From contig NC_023751.2 of NCBI RefSeq assembly GCF_000499845.2, positions 36,135,309-36,199,308 on the forward strand: 64,000 bases of DNA, given 5' to 3'. The notes under the pieces were generated by a model. The model was not told the DNA's origin and searched no databases. It saw only the letters and a list, made by a program, of their open reading frames with translations. Origin of the DNA: Phaseolus vulgaris. Lineage: Eukaryota; Streptophyta; Magnoliopsida; Fabales; Fabaceae. Of this stretch, positions 43,972 to 56,664 are shown piece by piece. Numbering within the stretch: the stretch's first letter is position 1; every line of letters starts with the position of its first letter. The position numbers were made by a program, and so were the translations under genes.

Positions 43972-44090
43972 TGTTAAGAAATAGACTTTAAGTCTAACTC
44001 AACTTCATAAAATCGGCTCATAAGATTGAGGTTTGCACTACTTATATATAATGAAAGACTTTAATCTCTAGTCGATGTGGGATTTCAACA
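43972..44090 (-). repeat. Solo TRIM-like LTR, 119 bases
   Basis: Minus strand TGTTGAAATCCCACATCGAC to the end TTTCTTAACA; flanks CATTG and CGTTG match at 4 of 5. The same 119-base unit occurs at 60416-60534. The CCCACATCGACTAGAG motif is common in plant LTRs. Confidence 0.65.
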
Positions 44091-44099
44091 CGTTGTATA

Positions 44100-45280
44100 A
44101 GAATTTCATCACTCTAAAATGATCTATATTTATTTATTATTTTTTATAAAAAATATTTTATTGTTTGAAATTATTATGCAATATTTTAATTATAGTATAA
44201 CAATAGAGTCCTACCACGTTGGCAGATCCTAAAAGGTTTGAATAGCAAAGAGAAGATAACATTTTTTATGTTACATGAGGAACGAATTTGAATAAAGAGA
44301 ATAAAGTTAAAAGAAACAGAACTTTAATAAGAATCTGACATCCAATATAGTACTGAATAAATGGGAAATATAGTAGACTATGGCCCCCCGTATTACCTTA
44401 CGTAAGTCCATTTTATTTTATATTTCTTGTTTTTCTAAAAGATATAAATAGAATTAGTATATGAAAAAATATATCTAATGAAATAATAGAATTTTTTTAT
44501 TTTGTTGTCCGTGTATTAATTATTAGATTAAGTAATTGAGTGCAGTTGAGAATAGCTGAATCAAAGTAATTCAAAATTGGTGTAGAGCAATTTTTTAATA
44601 AGCATGGTGTACATCATATTAGACTTGCTGCGTTAATATGTGATTTGACATTAATATTATTCAAATGGAACTGGTGTAGATACTTTGACCTGAATTTCAC
44701 ATCATTCAATTTGATTATCTTCTGGAACAAAAAGAAAGTCGAAATGTTTTAAAATAGAAATGATATGTTTTTTATTAACAATAATGTGGTTAGAAATCAT
44801 TAGTTTGTTGTATATCCCGTAGTGTGGTAGCATGGCAGAAACAGGTAAAAGCAGCCCTATGTTCTATTTTCAGTCCTATTGTGGTTCAGAGGTTATAGTT
44901 GCATAAAAACCAATCGTAGCAATATGTTAGCCAAATATTTGAATTGGAGTGGTTAATAAAATTAGTTTTAAAGATAGAGTATTTTGAAATATTTTCTTTG
45001 TTTCAATAAAAGATTTATGTGTCTCTATTTCCAAGTGTAAGAAAGGAGGGAGAAGATGTTTTTTTTTATTTGTTTTCATAGTTTTGAGAGTGAATGGAGA
45101 GAGAGTGGAGACTGATTTTCATTCTTTACAAAATAAAGATATTTGTGCGAGTTTAGGTAGAATTTTTTGTATTTTATTGAAATATCTTGTACATGTATTT
45201 TATTACAATATACAAAATTAAATATTACATAAATTTATTTATAATATAAAAAATATTTAATTATACTATTAATAACAACG
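44100..45280. other. AT-rich spacer
   Basis: No gene or element end supported. A GAGTGAATGGAGAGAGAGTG stretch near 45090 resembles purine-rich pieces near the Helitron relics at 17.1 kb. Confidence 0.4.
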
Positions 45281-45289
45281 TACAATTAT

Positions 45290-45725
45290 AAATAATAAAA
45301 ATAATAAAATAAAAATATTAGCAAAATATATATAGTATATAAAATAATAAATGAATATAGTAATAAATATTATTTTGATAAATTTTAATATATTTAATAA
45401 TTTTATTTCAATTTAAAAAAAAATATTTTTTATTATATTTTTTAATTTTTATTAAAACATAAGTAATTATGAATATTATATATTAGAAAATTTTAATTAA
45501 TTCAAATCTACACAAAAAAAATCATAATTTATTATTTAAATATTTTTTAATAACAAGGATAAATTTGTAAATTTACAATAAATCATCCTTACCAATTCAT
45601 TCAATCATCACTCAATCCAAATAACCACACATATTTTCACACATTCTCTCTAATTCTCACAAATCCACTATCTCTCCTCTTCACAAATCCCCTCCTCAAT
45701 CTAAACACAATTATTTCTTACTTAT
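45290..45725 (-). repeat. AT-rich dispersed repeat, inverted relative to 58.1 kb
   Basis: On the minus strand it starts GTGTTTAGATTGAGGAGGGG and runs into AT-rich sequence (TATTTAAATAATAAATTATG). 58065-58540 on the plus strand follows the same order over more than 400 bases. Probably a non-autonomous DNA transposon; ends not resolved. Confidence 0.55.
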
Positions 45726-46261
45726 TTTTCATTTTCAATTCAACTTTCTTGCTTGTTGCTAATAGGATGTTTATGTTTTTGTTTATAAAGATTGAATCAT
45801 TCTTAAAATATTCTTATTCCTAAAATATTCGTATTAGTGTTATAAAAAAAATTGTTGAAGACATATTAAGGTAAGGTATGAAAGATATGTGGTAACAGAG
45901 AATTGGTTCCCTGGGTGTTGTAGTTGTCCTGTTCTTGCTTTTGAGTGATGGAGACCTCCCTTTGGTCTGCAGCTGGTATAAGCCGTGAGTCATGCTTACA
46001 TATTTTTTTGGCATGTGACAACATAAAACAATCCCACAAACACTATTCGGAATACAACTATCAGACAAAATCACTATCCTACATACTGTCTCTGCATAAG
46101 GATCATTACTGTTATTATTATAATTTTTATTATTATTATCAACCGTCTTATTAAAAATTATAATAATTATCAATAAAATTACTGTTACTAATAATAATAT
46201 TATTATTATTAGGACAGAAACTAATTCAAAAACCTAAACATACATTTCATAACAAAATAAT

Positions 46262-48990
46262 ATTTTGTATCATCATGGAGAAGGGCGAGGAATGAGTTAC
46301 ATGAGATGTTTGTTGACGGCCGGTGGTGTGAGGATAAGGAGGTGATTAAGGACAAGGTCAGAGTTTTCTTCAAAGAAAGGTTTGCTAGAAAAGAAGGATG
46401 TCAAGTTAGGTTGGACAACGTTAGGTTCAATTCTATTTCGAAAGAAGATAATGAGTTATTGATTGCCGATTTTTCTGAAAAAGAAATTAGGGATGCGGTA
46501 TGGAATTGTGATAGTTCTAAGAGTCTTGGCCCTGATGGTTTTAATTTTGGGTTCTTAAAGCATTGCTGGGAAATCATTAAGTCGGATGTGGTGTCAGCAG
46601 TGAAGGATTTCGCATCTAAGAGTCATTGGCCTAGAGGTTCAAATGCATCATTCCTATGTCTTGTTCCAAAAGTAGAAAACCCTTAGCAACTTGGCGAATT
46701 TATACCTATTTCGTTGGTCGGGTGCCTATATAAGATCATCTCTAAAGCGTTGTCTCTACACTTGAAAAAGGTGATTAGTAAAGTCATTGATATTAGACAG
46801 TCGGCTTTCCAGGAAGGTAGGGGTTTGTTAGACAGTGTGTTAGTGGCGAATGAGGTTTTGGAAAAACATAAAAGGAAAAGGAAGAGTTGTGTTTTCTTTA
46901 AAGTTGACTATGAGAAGGCATATGACTCGGTAAGTTGGGATTTTCTCTATTATATGCTAGAGAGGTTGGGCTTTTGCGCTCAATGGATTCGTTGGATTAA
47001 GGGGTGTTTAGAATCTGCTTCAGTCTCGGTGCTTGTGAACGGTAGTCCAACTAGGGAATTTACTCCTGGGAAGGGACTTCGTCAAGGTGATCCGTTAACA
47101 CCGTTTCTTTTTATGATAGTTGCGGAAGGGTTGGCTGGGATTTCTAGGATGGCAGAAGAGAAGAGTTTGATTGACAGTCTGGAGGTTGGAAGGGATAAAG
47201 TGAAGGTAAATATGTTACAATACACTGACGACACTTTATTCTTTTGTAAAGCTAATATAAAAAGTGTCTTCAATATGAAGGCGATCTTACTCTGCTTTGA
47301 GCTTGTTTCTGGGCTTAAGGTCAATTTTGTGAAGAGTACTATCGGTGGGTTGGGGTTGGATCAGAGCTTGCTTCAGAGTTTTGCGGCTATTCTAAATTGT
47401 AAAGTGATGGTAACTCCTTTTGTTTATTTAGGGTTGCCAATAGGAGGGTGTCACAAACGGGGTGTGTTTTGGAGCAAGGTGATAGAGAGAGTTCAGGGTA
47501 AATTGTTAAGATGGAGAGGCAGGTGTCTGTCGTTGGCTGGGAGGATTTGCTTGTTAAAATCAGTTCTCTCCTCAATCCCGTTATTTTTTATGTCATTGTT
47601 TAAGTTACCTTTTATGGTGGCAGAGAAGTTAGTTCGAATACAAAGGAATTTCCTTTGGGGATGGGGTTCAGATGGTAGGAAGATCGCTTGGGCCTCTTGG
47701 AAAAAGGTGTGAGCCTCGTGACAATGAGGGTCTAGGTATTATTGACCTAAGGTTGTTTTATTTGGCTCTATTAGGTAAGTGGATCTGGAGGTTGGGTACG
47801 GATAAGGGTGGTCTGTGGAAAGAGATCCTCGTTTCTAAGTATGGTGGGTGGAGAAGCTTGAGAGAGGAAGGTAAAGTTGGTAGGAGCTCTCTTTGGTGGA
47901 ACGATTTGAAGGAGGTGTGGGCTTCAAAGGGTTGGGGAAGAAGTTTTGAAGATGGGTTTGAGTGGGAAGTTGGTGAGGGGAGGGCTATCCTTTTTTGAGA
48001 GGACAATTGGTTGAGTTGTGGAGCGTTGAAGAGTGTTTTCCCGAGAATTTTCTCTCTTAGTGTGACAAAAGGTGCAAAGGTGGCTGAACTAGATAATTTG
48101 ATTGATGGTGTTTGGGTGTGACACTTTGAATGGCGTAAACCCTTTTTTTGAATGGGAGAAACCTCTGGTGGAGTAGTTCTTTCAGTTACTACAAGGGGCG
48201 AAGTTGGAATCGGGGAAGGCAGATTGCTGGATTTGGAAGGCAGGGGGTTTCATACTTTTACGGTTAACTCAGCCTATTTTCAGGTTAGGAAGGATAGAGT
48301 TGGGGAGGTTTCTCCAGTTTACAGTAAGTTGTGGAGGTGCAAAGCTTTGCCTTCCGCTTTGGTCACTGCTTTGAGGGTGATGGAGAATAAGATTGCTGCT
48401 AGGGTAAATTTGGAAAGGCGAGGGGTGGTGGTAGAGAATCTAGTGTGTGGTTTGTGTGGGAAGGTGGAAGAGTCGTCCAGTCATCCGTTTTCCGTCTGCG
48501 AGTTTACCTGGCGGGTGTGGTGTCTTTGTTTTGAGTAGCTTGGAGTGTCGTTTGTTATTCACAAGGACCCTTTGGTCAACTTCCAACAATTCAGGTTGTG
48601 TTCTGCTTCTGATGTGGTTAATGACGTTTGGGGGGCGATTTGGGTTGGTGTTATGAGTGGAATTTGGAGACATAGGAACTCGGTGACCTTCGACAGGGGC
48701 GTGGTAGATGCACTCGAGGTATTTGCACTGGTCTAGGTAAATGTTTGGTCTTGGATTTTTGCAAAGTCTTGTTGTAATTCTTTTACGTACCCCAACTGGG
48801 TTTTGAACCCAGTGGATTGTATGAGGTTGGTTGTTTAATGCTTTCTTGAGTTGGTTTGGTTGTTCCTTATTTAAGTTGGAAGGTGTTCCTTGGTTAGAGA
48901 TTGGTAAGGCACTAGCTCTTTTGGTATAAAGGTTGGACTACCTCTAAAGTGGTTCCCATTTATTTATTTTTTTATTACTGATAAAAAAAA
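46262..48990 (+). pseudogene. LINE ORF2 with nearly open reverse transcriptase, and 3' UTR
   Basis: 5'-truncated L1-type element. 46306-47712 is a single frame but for TAG at 46684-46686. It carries the RT entry (KEIRDAVWNCDSSKSLGPDG), motif A FKVDYEKAYDSV (46900-46935), motif B GLRQGDPLTPFLF, motif C YTDD (47221-47232; usually Y/FADD), LGLPIGG and the thumb region, ending in TGA at 47710. A shift then leads to a second frame from about 47672 with stops at 47996 and elsewhere, the zinc-binding region (KLWRCKALPSALVTALRVME; CGLCGKVEESSSH) and the terminal GIWRHRNSVTFD. The 3' UTR ends TAAAGGTTGGAC, ATTTATTTATTTTTTTATTA and CTGATAAAAAAAA (48905-48990). The endonuclease is missing. ATCATG at both edges is a possible short target duplication. 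The best-preserved LINE here. Confidence 0.92.
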
Positions 48991-49315
48991 TCATGTTGTG
49001 ATCCTCAAATTAAGTATATTCACAATTACTCTACCACTCCGCCTTTTTTACATGTATATTTTTCTAAGACAATAAAAAATAATTAATATTATATGAATAT
49101 GAGGTTGTGATGCTCCAATACATATATAGGAAAGGTATAAATAAAAAGTTTTACCCAAAAAAAATCATACTTCACATGTTGTTGCCTACACAAAAGCCTA
49201 AATAAAAATTAAAATACACATTTTTAGAGTCCACTAGAATATAAACTCTAAATGATTTATCCTAAACCCTAATCTAAATCAATGATTATCTTATAACTCT
49301 TTCACTACAGGAAAT

Positions 49316-49500
49316 TTTGGATTTACTGTCAGAAAATTACAAATTGACACTTGTCCGTCAATAATTTGATTTTACTAATAAATTTTATCCTATAGACAAT
49401 AGTAATATCTATTGATAATTGAACATAAATAAAAATGTATCGATAATTTAGTGTCCATATTTGTATTTGTAGGTAATATTCATTGATAATTTGGTAATAT
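49316..49500 (+). mobile_element. CACTA-like left end
   Basis: CACTACAGGAAATTTTGG followed by repeated ATTGATAATT-type subterminal words, as in CACTA transposon ends. No matching right end (..TAGTG) was found nearby. Confidence 0.4.
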
Positions 49501-51235
49501 TCATCCATAATTATCCATACTAATAATTTAATAATAATGTTAATTAAGATAATAATAATATAATTAAAATAATAATAATACTAATTAAAGTAATAATAAT
49601 AATAATCACAATTATAATAGTTTTTTAAATTTCATAAGTTTATCGATAATTATAATACTGGTAATATTTTTTATATTGATACATAATAAAATGAAAATAT
49701 TAATTTAATTATTTCACATAATAATAAAAATAATAATAACTGTTATGGTCTAAGTAATAAAATCAAAAATAATTATGATAATAATTATAATAAAAATAAT
49801 AATACTTTTTATTCATAATAACAATTTATGATAATACAATACTAATAATGTTTATATTAATATAAATTAAAATGGAAATACTAATTAAAAGATTTATAAT
49901 AATTTTTTTATTTAATCAGCAAAAAATAAATTTAATAAAAATAAACTTTATGAATGTTCCAACTCTATTACACAAATTTTTAAATGATAAAAATAATAAA
50001 AATAATAATATTAATAATACTAATAACTTTATTATATATTAATATATGTTAAAATAAAAATATTAATTTAATAATTTGATGTATTAATAATGATAATAAT
50101 AATAACAATAACAATAATATTATTGTTAAAAATAGTTATGATAATAATTATATTAATAATATTAATAATTTTCTTTTTATTAATAATAATCTATGGTAAT
50201 AGTAATACAAATAATCTTATTTTATATTAGTATAATCGTACTCATAATATAATAATAACATTAATTAAGGTAATAATAACTATTATTATTAAAATTATAA
50301 TAATAATAATAATAATAATAATAAAAGCTAAATAATAATAATATTGATAATGAAAAAAAATTATGATACTAATCATAATAATTTTGTTAATTTTAATAAA
50401 AAAATTTGTAATTATAATACTAATAATTTATTTTATATGCATACATAATAAAATGTAAATAATAATTTAATAATTTCACATAATAATAATAGTAATAGTT
50501 ATGGAAATATAAATAATATTAAAAATAATTATGACAATAATTATAATTATATTATTAATATTTTTTATCATTAATAATGATTTATGATAATAAAAATACT
50601 AATAATCTTTTTATATTAACGTATATTAAAATTGAAATAGAAATTTAATAATTTGTAATAATATTAATAATAATAACGATGATAATAATAATTATTATTA
50701 TGATACTAATAATAATAAAAAAAATAATTATGATAATAAACATAATATTAATAATAACTTTTGATAATAATAATACTAATAATTTTATTTCATATTAATA
50801 TATTAAAATGAAAATATTAATTTAATAATTTGATATAGTAATAACAATAATAATGATAATAATTATTATTATTATTAAAAATAATTATGATAATATTTAT
50901 AAAAATAATATTAATAATTTTCTTATTAATAATAATAATTTATGGTGATTGTATTATTAATAATATTTATAGTAGTATATATTAGAATAAAAATATTAAT
51001 TTAATAATTTGATGTAATAATAATGAAGATAATAATAATAATTATTATATATTAGTCTATATTAAAATAAAAAATATTAATTAAATAATTTTAAAATATT
51101 AAAATAATTAATAATGTTAATAATAATAATTAATAATATCAATATTAATAATTAATAATATCAATAATAATAATAATATTAATAATAATTTTATATTAAT
51201 ATATTTCATGACAATTTAAGTACAACTAATATAGT
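49501..51235. repeat. 1.7-kb degenerate AAT/ATT-rich tract
   Basis: Almost entirely A and T, built from AAT, ATA and TTA triplets with recurring phrases such as TTAATTTAATAATTT and ATTATGATAATAATTAT spaced a few hundred bases apart. No coding. It may be the interior of an element starting at 49316 or an expanded microsatellite. Confidence 0.75.
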
Positions 51236-51461
51236 AAGTTTCAATTATTAACAATATTTAACCGACATGAAAATTTTAAACTTTTTATCTATATTAGATC
51301 TATATCAATTCTACAATTGTCATAAAAAAAATAAATAGAAATCTCATAAAATATAGATGAGTATCTTTTCTTTAACAATTAATAGTCAGCTTTGTTGTGT
51401 ATTTTACCTATCAAATTATTTAATTACTGTTAATGACTTTGAATTTCTTAAGTCATAATTT

Positions 51462-51515
51462 ATTTAAAAATAAATAAATATGAACCATTTAAGGGTGATC
51501 CAACTTATATACGTA
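51462..51515 (-). mobile_element. LINE 3' tail
   Basis: Minus strand ATAAGTTGGATCACCCTTAA then ATGGTTCATATTTATTTATT: the usual LINE end, ending near the AT tract. Confidence 0.5.
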
Positions 51516-51751
51516 CGAATAATTTCACTCAAAGAGAGACTCTCCAACCAAGCTATAACCTATCAACGCAAAACTAAGGCACCTAAAAGAACAACATCAA
51601 CAAACCAGACTACTCAAACTAACAAGCTATCAAAGACTTTTGATCATAAGCAAACAAGTCAATGGGTTAAGGCACCAATTAGAGAAGGAAAAACAAACTG
51701 AAGCAAAATTAGAAGTCCAAGCAAAATTTGATTGAGTCAAAGATTATTTTC

Positions 51752-52690
51752 TTTTTATCAGCAAAAAGCAATGAAATTAAATGGGACCACTTTAGGCGTG
51801 GTCCAACCCTTATACAGGAAAATGGTGTTCACAAAGTACCTTTTCATCTACATATCAACCAAAAAAACCTCCTAGTGTCTATCTAATCAATCACTCTTCT
51901 TTTAAAGATGTGATTATTTTTATGCCTCTAAATTTCTCCAATGACTACAATCCAAACACTTCCCCAAGCGACGTTAACATAACCTGAAACACTGCACAAA
52001 TTAAAGTGTAACAAATGTGAACCATAATCAAAATGATCTATCGACGCCACCACAATCCAAACATAACATTGATTCCAAACTAGCTAAACAATTTTACTGT
52101 AAAAAAAACAAATGTCTTGTTGTCTCCTCTTCTTCCCGACACATACAACAAGAGATACAATCAATTGTTACCCCTCGCCTTACCAGATTGGCCTTAAATG
52201 CGATTGTATTACCCATAACCCTCCAAGTTGTACAGTGAGCAGAAGACAAAATCTTTGAGCTTCCAAAAAAGTTTGAATAGGGACAAACTCTCTCGGTCAC
52301 AAGAATTCATTAAAATATTGTAGACCGAGTTGACCAAGTATCCCGAGGACACGTCGTCCTTGTACACCCGACACTCTTCTTTACCCAAGACAAGACGTGA
52401 GCCTCGAAGCACTTGTAAAAGCTTAAGTTCTTGAGTCTTCTCCCAATTAAACAAACATGTTCTTCAAACTAGAACCCAATTTCAAGAGTGGAAAGACAAA
52501 AGAATAAAAAAAACATATTTGCTAATACTTAAAGAAAACAACCTCACAAAACCTACTATTCAAAGCTTCAAATCTCACCCACTCATCATGCCAAAATAAA
52601 ATTTTATTTCCATTACCGACTACCCACTCAAAACCAACTTCAAAATTTCTTCCCCGCTCCTCCATACCGTTAACAATCAATATATGAATT
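51752..52690 (-). pseudogene. LINE ORF2 3' fragment and tail
   Basis: On the minus strand: GRNFEVGFEWVVGNGNKILF and WHDEWVRFEA (52690-52560), then after frame changes VSSGYLVNSVYNILMNSC, LFKLFWKLKD, WRVMGNTIAFKANLVRRGVT and CISCCMCREEEETTRHLFFL (about 52380-52100), the zinc-binding end of plant LINE ORF2. A 3' UTR follows and the tail TATAAGGGTTGGACCACGCC then GATAAAAAGAAA (51825-51752). Several frameshifts; truncated at the 5' side. Confidence 0.82.
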
Positions 52691-52949
52691 TAGGAAAAAC
52701 ATCTTCCTTAAAGCATCCTACCAAGACTAAGTAAAACTTATTAATGGAATTAGTGTTTTTTTCTTGAATATAACAAAGTGTTTGGTAATTGTACATTTGA
52801 TTTGATAGTGTTTGTTATATAAAAGTCCAACACATATTTAAAAGTCACAAGGGTAAGTTATAAAAAAACTTCCTTTCATTAAGTTTTATCATTAAGCTTT
52901 ATCTTTAATGTTTACTTATCATATTATTTATTTTCTTTTATAATAAGCT

Positions 52950-53930
52950 ATCAGGTTAGAGCTTGTGCGGATTTTTTGAAGCGCTCTTTTGTTTTTATGG
53001 TCTGTTTTGCTGGTGCCTTTTATGTAGCCATTTATGCAGCTTTCTTTTGGTTTTGCGGCTGATGTAAAGGCTCTAGTTGGTTAGTTCTAGCACTTTTGTA
53101 TGGGAGGAATGTTTAAAAAGATTAAGTCTATATAGAGGTAAGGGTCTCTTATTAATTTTTCTTTTTATAGCAAGTAAAAAATAAATATAAATCATTTCAG
53201 AGGTAGTTTGACCTTATAAAGGACAACATTACAAGACCCATCAATCCTCCTTCTAGCTTGGTTATACCATATTGTATTACAGAAAAGCAAACAACTCACG
53301 TAAAAGAATAAACTAAAACCCTTCCTACAAGAACAACGACCACAAAGTTCAAAGTCACTTAATCGAAAACATACAGAGATCTATGCACCACTCAGAATAA
53401 GAAAAAAAATAATCAATGACAGATTTAAACATTATTCAATACGGGTTGGGATATCAGAAGTATCTCTTTACTTATTTATTATATTCTTTGCTAATAAAAA
53501 ATATATATGAAACTTGACAAGAATCTATATCTTAAATTTCAAATTCTTAATCCATAGTATATTTAAATGAAATTTTTTATAAGAGGAAAATCTTAAACTT
53601 AAGATCAAACCAAAATATCGAGATGTTCTAATAATATTGTAAAACGTACCGTCATAACATAATAAGATCTTTCTTTCTTTTCTTCCCATTAACATGGCTA
53701 CACACTTTCTACAAAATCAGAGATGATGACAAGTTTAAATTGTAAAATGAGAGAGAGTAGATCATGTGCCAGAGTGGTAGTTTTGGCTGCTGATGTATAT
53801 AGTTGGTGGTAAATTTGTACTTTAGGTTTTTACTTGTAAAGAGGTGTCATTATCTTTTTGATGTGTATAAAGTTAGATTATCATCAAAGTGCATCGTATA
53901 TATTTAATTATTTATTTGATAAAAAAATAT
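52950..53930. mobile_element. Cluster of LINE 3' ends in both orientations
   Basis: A plus-strand 3' UTR-like piece (52950-53110, with GGTTAGTTCTAGCACTTTTG) meets a minus-strand tail (53155-53225, AAGGTCAAACTACCTCTG). Plus-strand tails follow at 53455-53510 (ACTTATTTATTATATTCTTT, GCTAATAAAAAA) and about 53860-53930 (GTGTATAAAGTTAGATTATC, TTGATAAAAAAA). None carries recognisable ORF2. Confidence 0.5.
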
Positions 53931-54644
53931 GTACCAAATTTTTTTGTTTGATTTGTGTTGGGTGTTTCATTTTTATTTTTTATTTTGCTATTATATTCCT
54001 ATTGTAGCTCTTGCATAAGAATAAGAATGTATGTAAACTTAAGTGAAGAGTTAGAAAAGGTCAAGGGGACAATTAAGGGTTGGAGATAATCAAATATTTT
54101 GTATAGATAATAAAAAAATACTGAAAAAAAGGAATCTTCCTATCTTATTCTATACATACATCTGAAACCTCTATTACAAGGTTGGGTATACCTTGTCAAA
54201 AAGAGAAAAAACTTTCTCATTAGAAATAGCCTAATAAAAGCATACACACATGGTGATTTTTTCACGTATTTTTCTAAAATGAACTATGTAGTCAAGTTGG
54301 CCAAAAAAGCATATAACAGAATCCTCAAAGATTTGTTCAATGTGAAGAAGTGGATAAATGGGTATTATAGGTTCCAATTTCGTATGACCTTGTACACCCA
54401 AAAAAAATTAATAAATTTTCAAGTTTTAGATCTTTTGTTTGTACGAGAATTATTTGCATTGTATTGGATTTGGATTGTTGGATCCTATTAAGAAAACATC
54501 CTGGTTAAAGATGGAATGTATTACGTATATTAAATAGATATTTTATTATCAGATTTACTTATATACGAATTAGACATCCTTCAAATATTTCAATATTTAT
54601 TTATTTTTTTATAAAAAAACTACGAAAAATAAAAAAAACAGTGT

Positions 54645-54755
54645 AAAGAAGTCACCAACCTCAACATTCCCAACTGCTTTGATCAGGTTAAATTCATCTC
54701 GTTTCATCATCAGCCAAAAACTCCAATTTGAAGATAGCTTTAAGAGAAAATAACT
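54645..54755 (-). repeat. Conserved block downstream of the 55.2-kb ERF gene
   Basis: Partner of 42220-42320. Both lie 450-720 bases beyond the ERF stop codon. Could be 3' UTR or an old downstream element; no frame is open across it. Confidence 0.55.
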
Positions 54756-55203
54756 TCAATTAACTCCATTTGATAGAATTAAAAGCTTGCTAAAAGAAAT
54801 GATAGAAAAAAAAATAATTGCAACGTGTTAAAGAAGTTCTCGAAGGGGATAGTTCATGCTTCACCACCAAGGAGCAATTAGCATTCAAAAACAAATATTT
54901 AGTATTTGTAGAACTTAGTCCAAACCAAATACCAACTGAAGTTGACATAAGTAAATTTGAGAATAATAACATCTGAATTATAACCACTCTAAGAATAAAA
55001 TTATAGTGGTTGAGATGAAAAAAAGAAAATATGGGTGTCCCTCCCAATACAAGGTTTTTTGCATGAGGTTTTAAAACCATACAAAGTTCAATCAATGCCA
55101 AATACCCTAAAAGTGGTGGAGGCATGAAGATCTTTGAAAAACAACCCTAAAACACAAATTCAGATAAAAAAATGAGCTAAGAGAGAAGGAAATGGTTGTG
55201 TTG

Positions 55204-55566
55204 TTAATCTGGGTTCCTTCTCTTCACTTCTGATTCAAGAAGGTCTTCCAAAACCTTATCATCCAAACACTCGAACTCAATAACTTCCTTCTGCTGTGAA
55301 GAAGAAGAAGAAGAAGAAGTTCCAATGGCTGTAGTTGAAGAACTTGCTGATGCATGAGGAAAATTAAGGATTGCAAGGCCACCTCTCAATTCAATGGCTG
55401 CACGATCATAAGCTCTAGCAGCTTCTTCTGCAGTGTCAAATGTTCCTAACCACTGTCTTCCCGTAGGTTTTTTTGGATCTCTGATCTCTGCTCCAAACTT
55501 ACCCCATGGCCTCTTTCTCACACCACGGTACTTCACTTCTTCCCCTCCTTTTTCTTTCTCCTCCAT
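55204..55566 (-). CDS. Short ERF transcription factor with EDLL motif (group IX)
   Basis: 120 residues, intronless. Acidic/basic start ([20 protein letters not shown]), AP2/ERF domain at about residues 12-69 ([50 protein letters not shown]), a Ser-rich linker, and the EDLL motif [20 protein letters not shown] at the C-terminus. Nuclear transcriptional activator by family, binding GCC-box DNA, typically in ethylene, jasmonate or defence responses. It differs from the 42.9-kb copy by DPKKPTG for DPTKPTG, a shorter linker and a Cys in the EDLL motif. A TATA-like ATTTATATTTAAGAC (minus strand, about 55631-55645) precedes the ATG by about 70 bases. Upstream and downstream blocks are shared with the 42.9-kb gene, so the pair arose by segmental duplication. 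Confidence 0.94.
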   Translation of the reverse strand: MEEKEKGGEEVKYRGVRKRPWGKFGAEIRDPKKPTGRQWLGTFDTAEEAARAYDRAAIELRGGLAILNFPHASASSSTTAIGTSSSSSSSQQKEVIEFECLDDKVLEDLLESEVKRRNPD

Positions 55567-55676
55567 ATTTTCGTACCTTTTTCTAACTCCTTTTTTTGCA
55601 CCCTTTTTGGTGAGGTTTATGTCTTAGTCTTAAATATAAATGTATGCATAAAACCTAGCTATATTGTGTTTACTTT

Positions 55677-55735
55677 ATTCTTAGCTTTCACGAGGAAGTG
55701 TAAAAGTTCGATTCTTCTTGGACTTGGCTTATGTT
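55677..55735 (-). promoter_or_regulatory. Promoter block shared by two ERF genes
   Basis: Partner of 43602-43665: GGAAGTGTAAAAGTTCGATT and GGACTTGGCTTATG in the same order, 110-170 bases upstream of the ATG (about 280-345 in the other copy). Confidence 0.6.
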
Positions 55736-55899
55736 TTGTAATGAAGTGCTATAACTAGAAAACATAAATACAAAAATGTGGGGACACAAATTTTGCCATG
55801 TGTTGTGTGTAATTGATTACGTTAACATCCAACATTCAGAGGTCTTTTTCACGAAGGAGCACGAGGCGGCGACTAGGTTGAAAATAAAATAGAGTGAGA

Positions 55900-56660
55900 T
55901 TTATTGGATGGTTTAAGATAATGGGAATAGAATCTTGTAACACTTTTTGAATGGTGAAGAAAAGATTACTCTACGTAGGAAGTTTTTTTTTAATGGCAAT
56001 ATGTTTAGGAATATAGAATTTAAGAGGGTTTTTTAATTTACTCCAAGTAAAAATAGGATTGAAACAAAGTTGATTGATGTAATTAATATTTGATGTATAC
56101 AAAGTTGTATTGCCCGCTTTGAAGGTGAGTATTCAGTCATGGTTTTGTTTTAAAAAGTATTTTGGTGGATTGAAAGAGAAAATAGTATATAAAGAATCTT
56201 AACGTTGACTTATGTGAGAGTATATTTGACATATCAAAATACTTATCATAAAGGTTTCTGGTTCATTAGAAAGGTCAAAGAAACCGAATTAGACACACAT
56301 TTCTTTTCATAAAATATAACTTATTGAATTTTAAAAAAAAATTAAGATATGTTTTCAATCTATTTTTACTTTTTGTACTTTTTGAGAAAAAAGATAAATT
56401 TTAAAAAATAAGCTAGACACATTTCTATATAATTTAGAAAAAATATTGATAACCAATCACAAATAATTATTAGTAAATTTTAAGATATTATGAAAAAGGC
56501 AATTTACTTATATTAAATCTTGTTTGTAATTGAATAATAATAATAATAATATAACAAATCTTTTATACAAGAGTTTGTATTATTTACTATATTTTTATAT
56601 CCCATTTTTTTCTTTTTTTCTAATTTAAAATGTCGATAATAATTTTTTTCTTTTATTTAT
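55900..56660. other. AT-rich spacer
   Basis: Upstream of the last ERF gene beyond the conserved block. No gene or transposon end supported. Confidence 0.4.
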
Positions 56661-56664
56661 ACTC

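Noticed and set aside
45820..46173. 117-codon minus frame and overlapping 69-codon plus frame
   Set aside because: Half of the minus frame is translated AAT repeats; the rest (CGIVLCCHMPKKYVSMTHGL) matches nothing that I recognise.
49501..51235. CRISPR-like regular repeats in the AT tract
   Set aside because: Repeats are degenerate triplets without unique spacers, and the DNA is clearly eukaryotic.
54279..54491. 70-codon plus-strand frame
   Set aside because: AT-rich composition with no recognisable motif; sits among LINE debris.
54790..55125. 111-codon minus frame and an opposing plus frame downstream of the ERF gene
   Set aside because: The plus reading (FTTKEQLAFKNKYLVFVELS) looks protein-like for 45 codons, but I could place it in no family.
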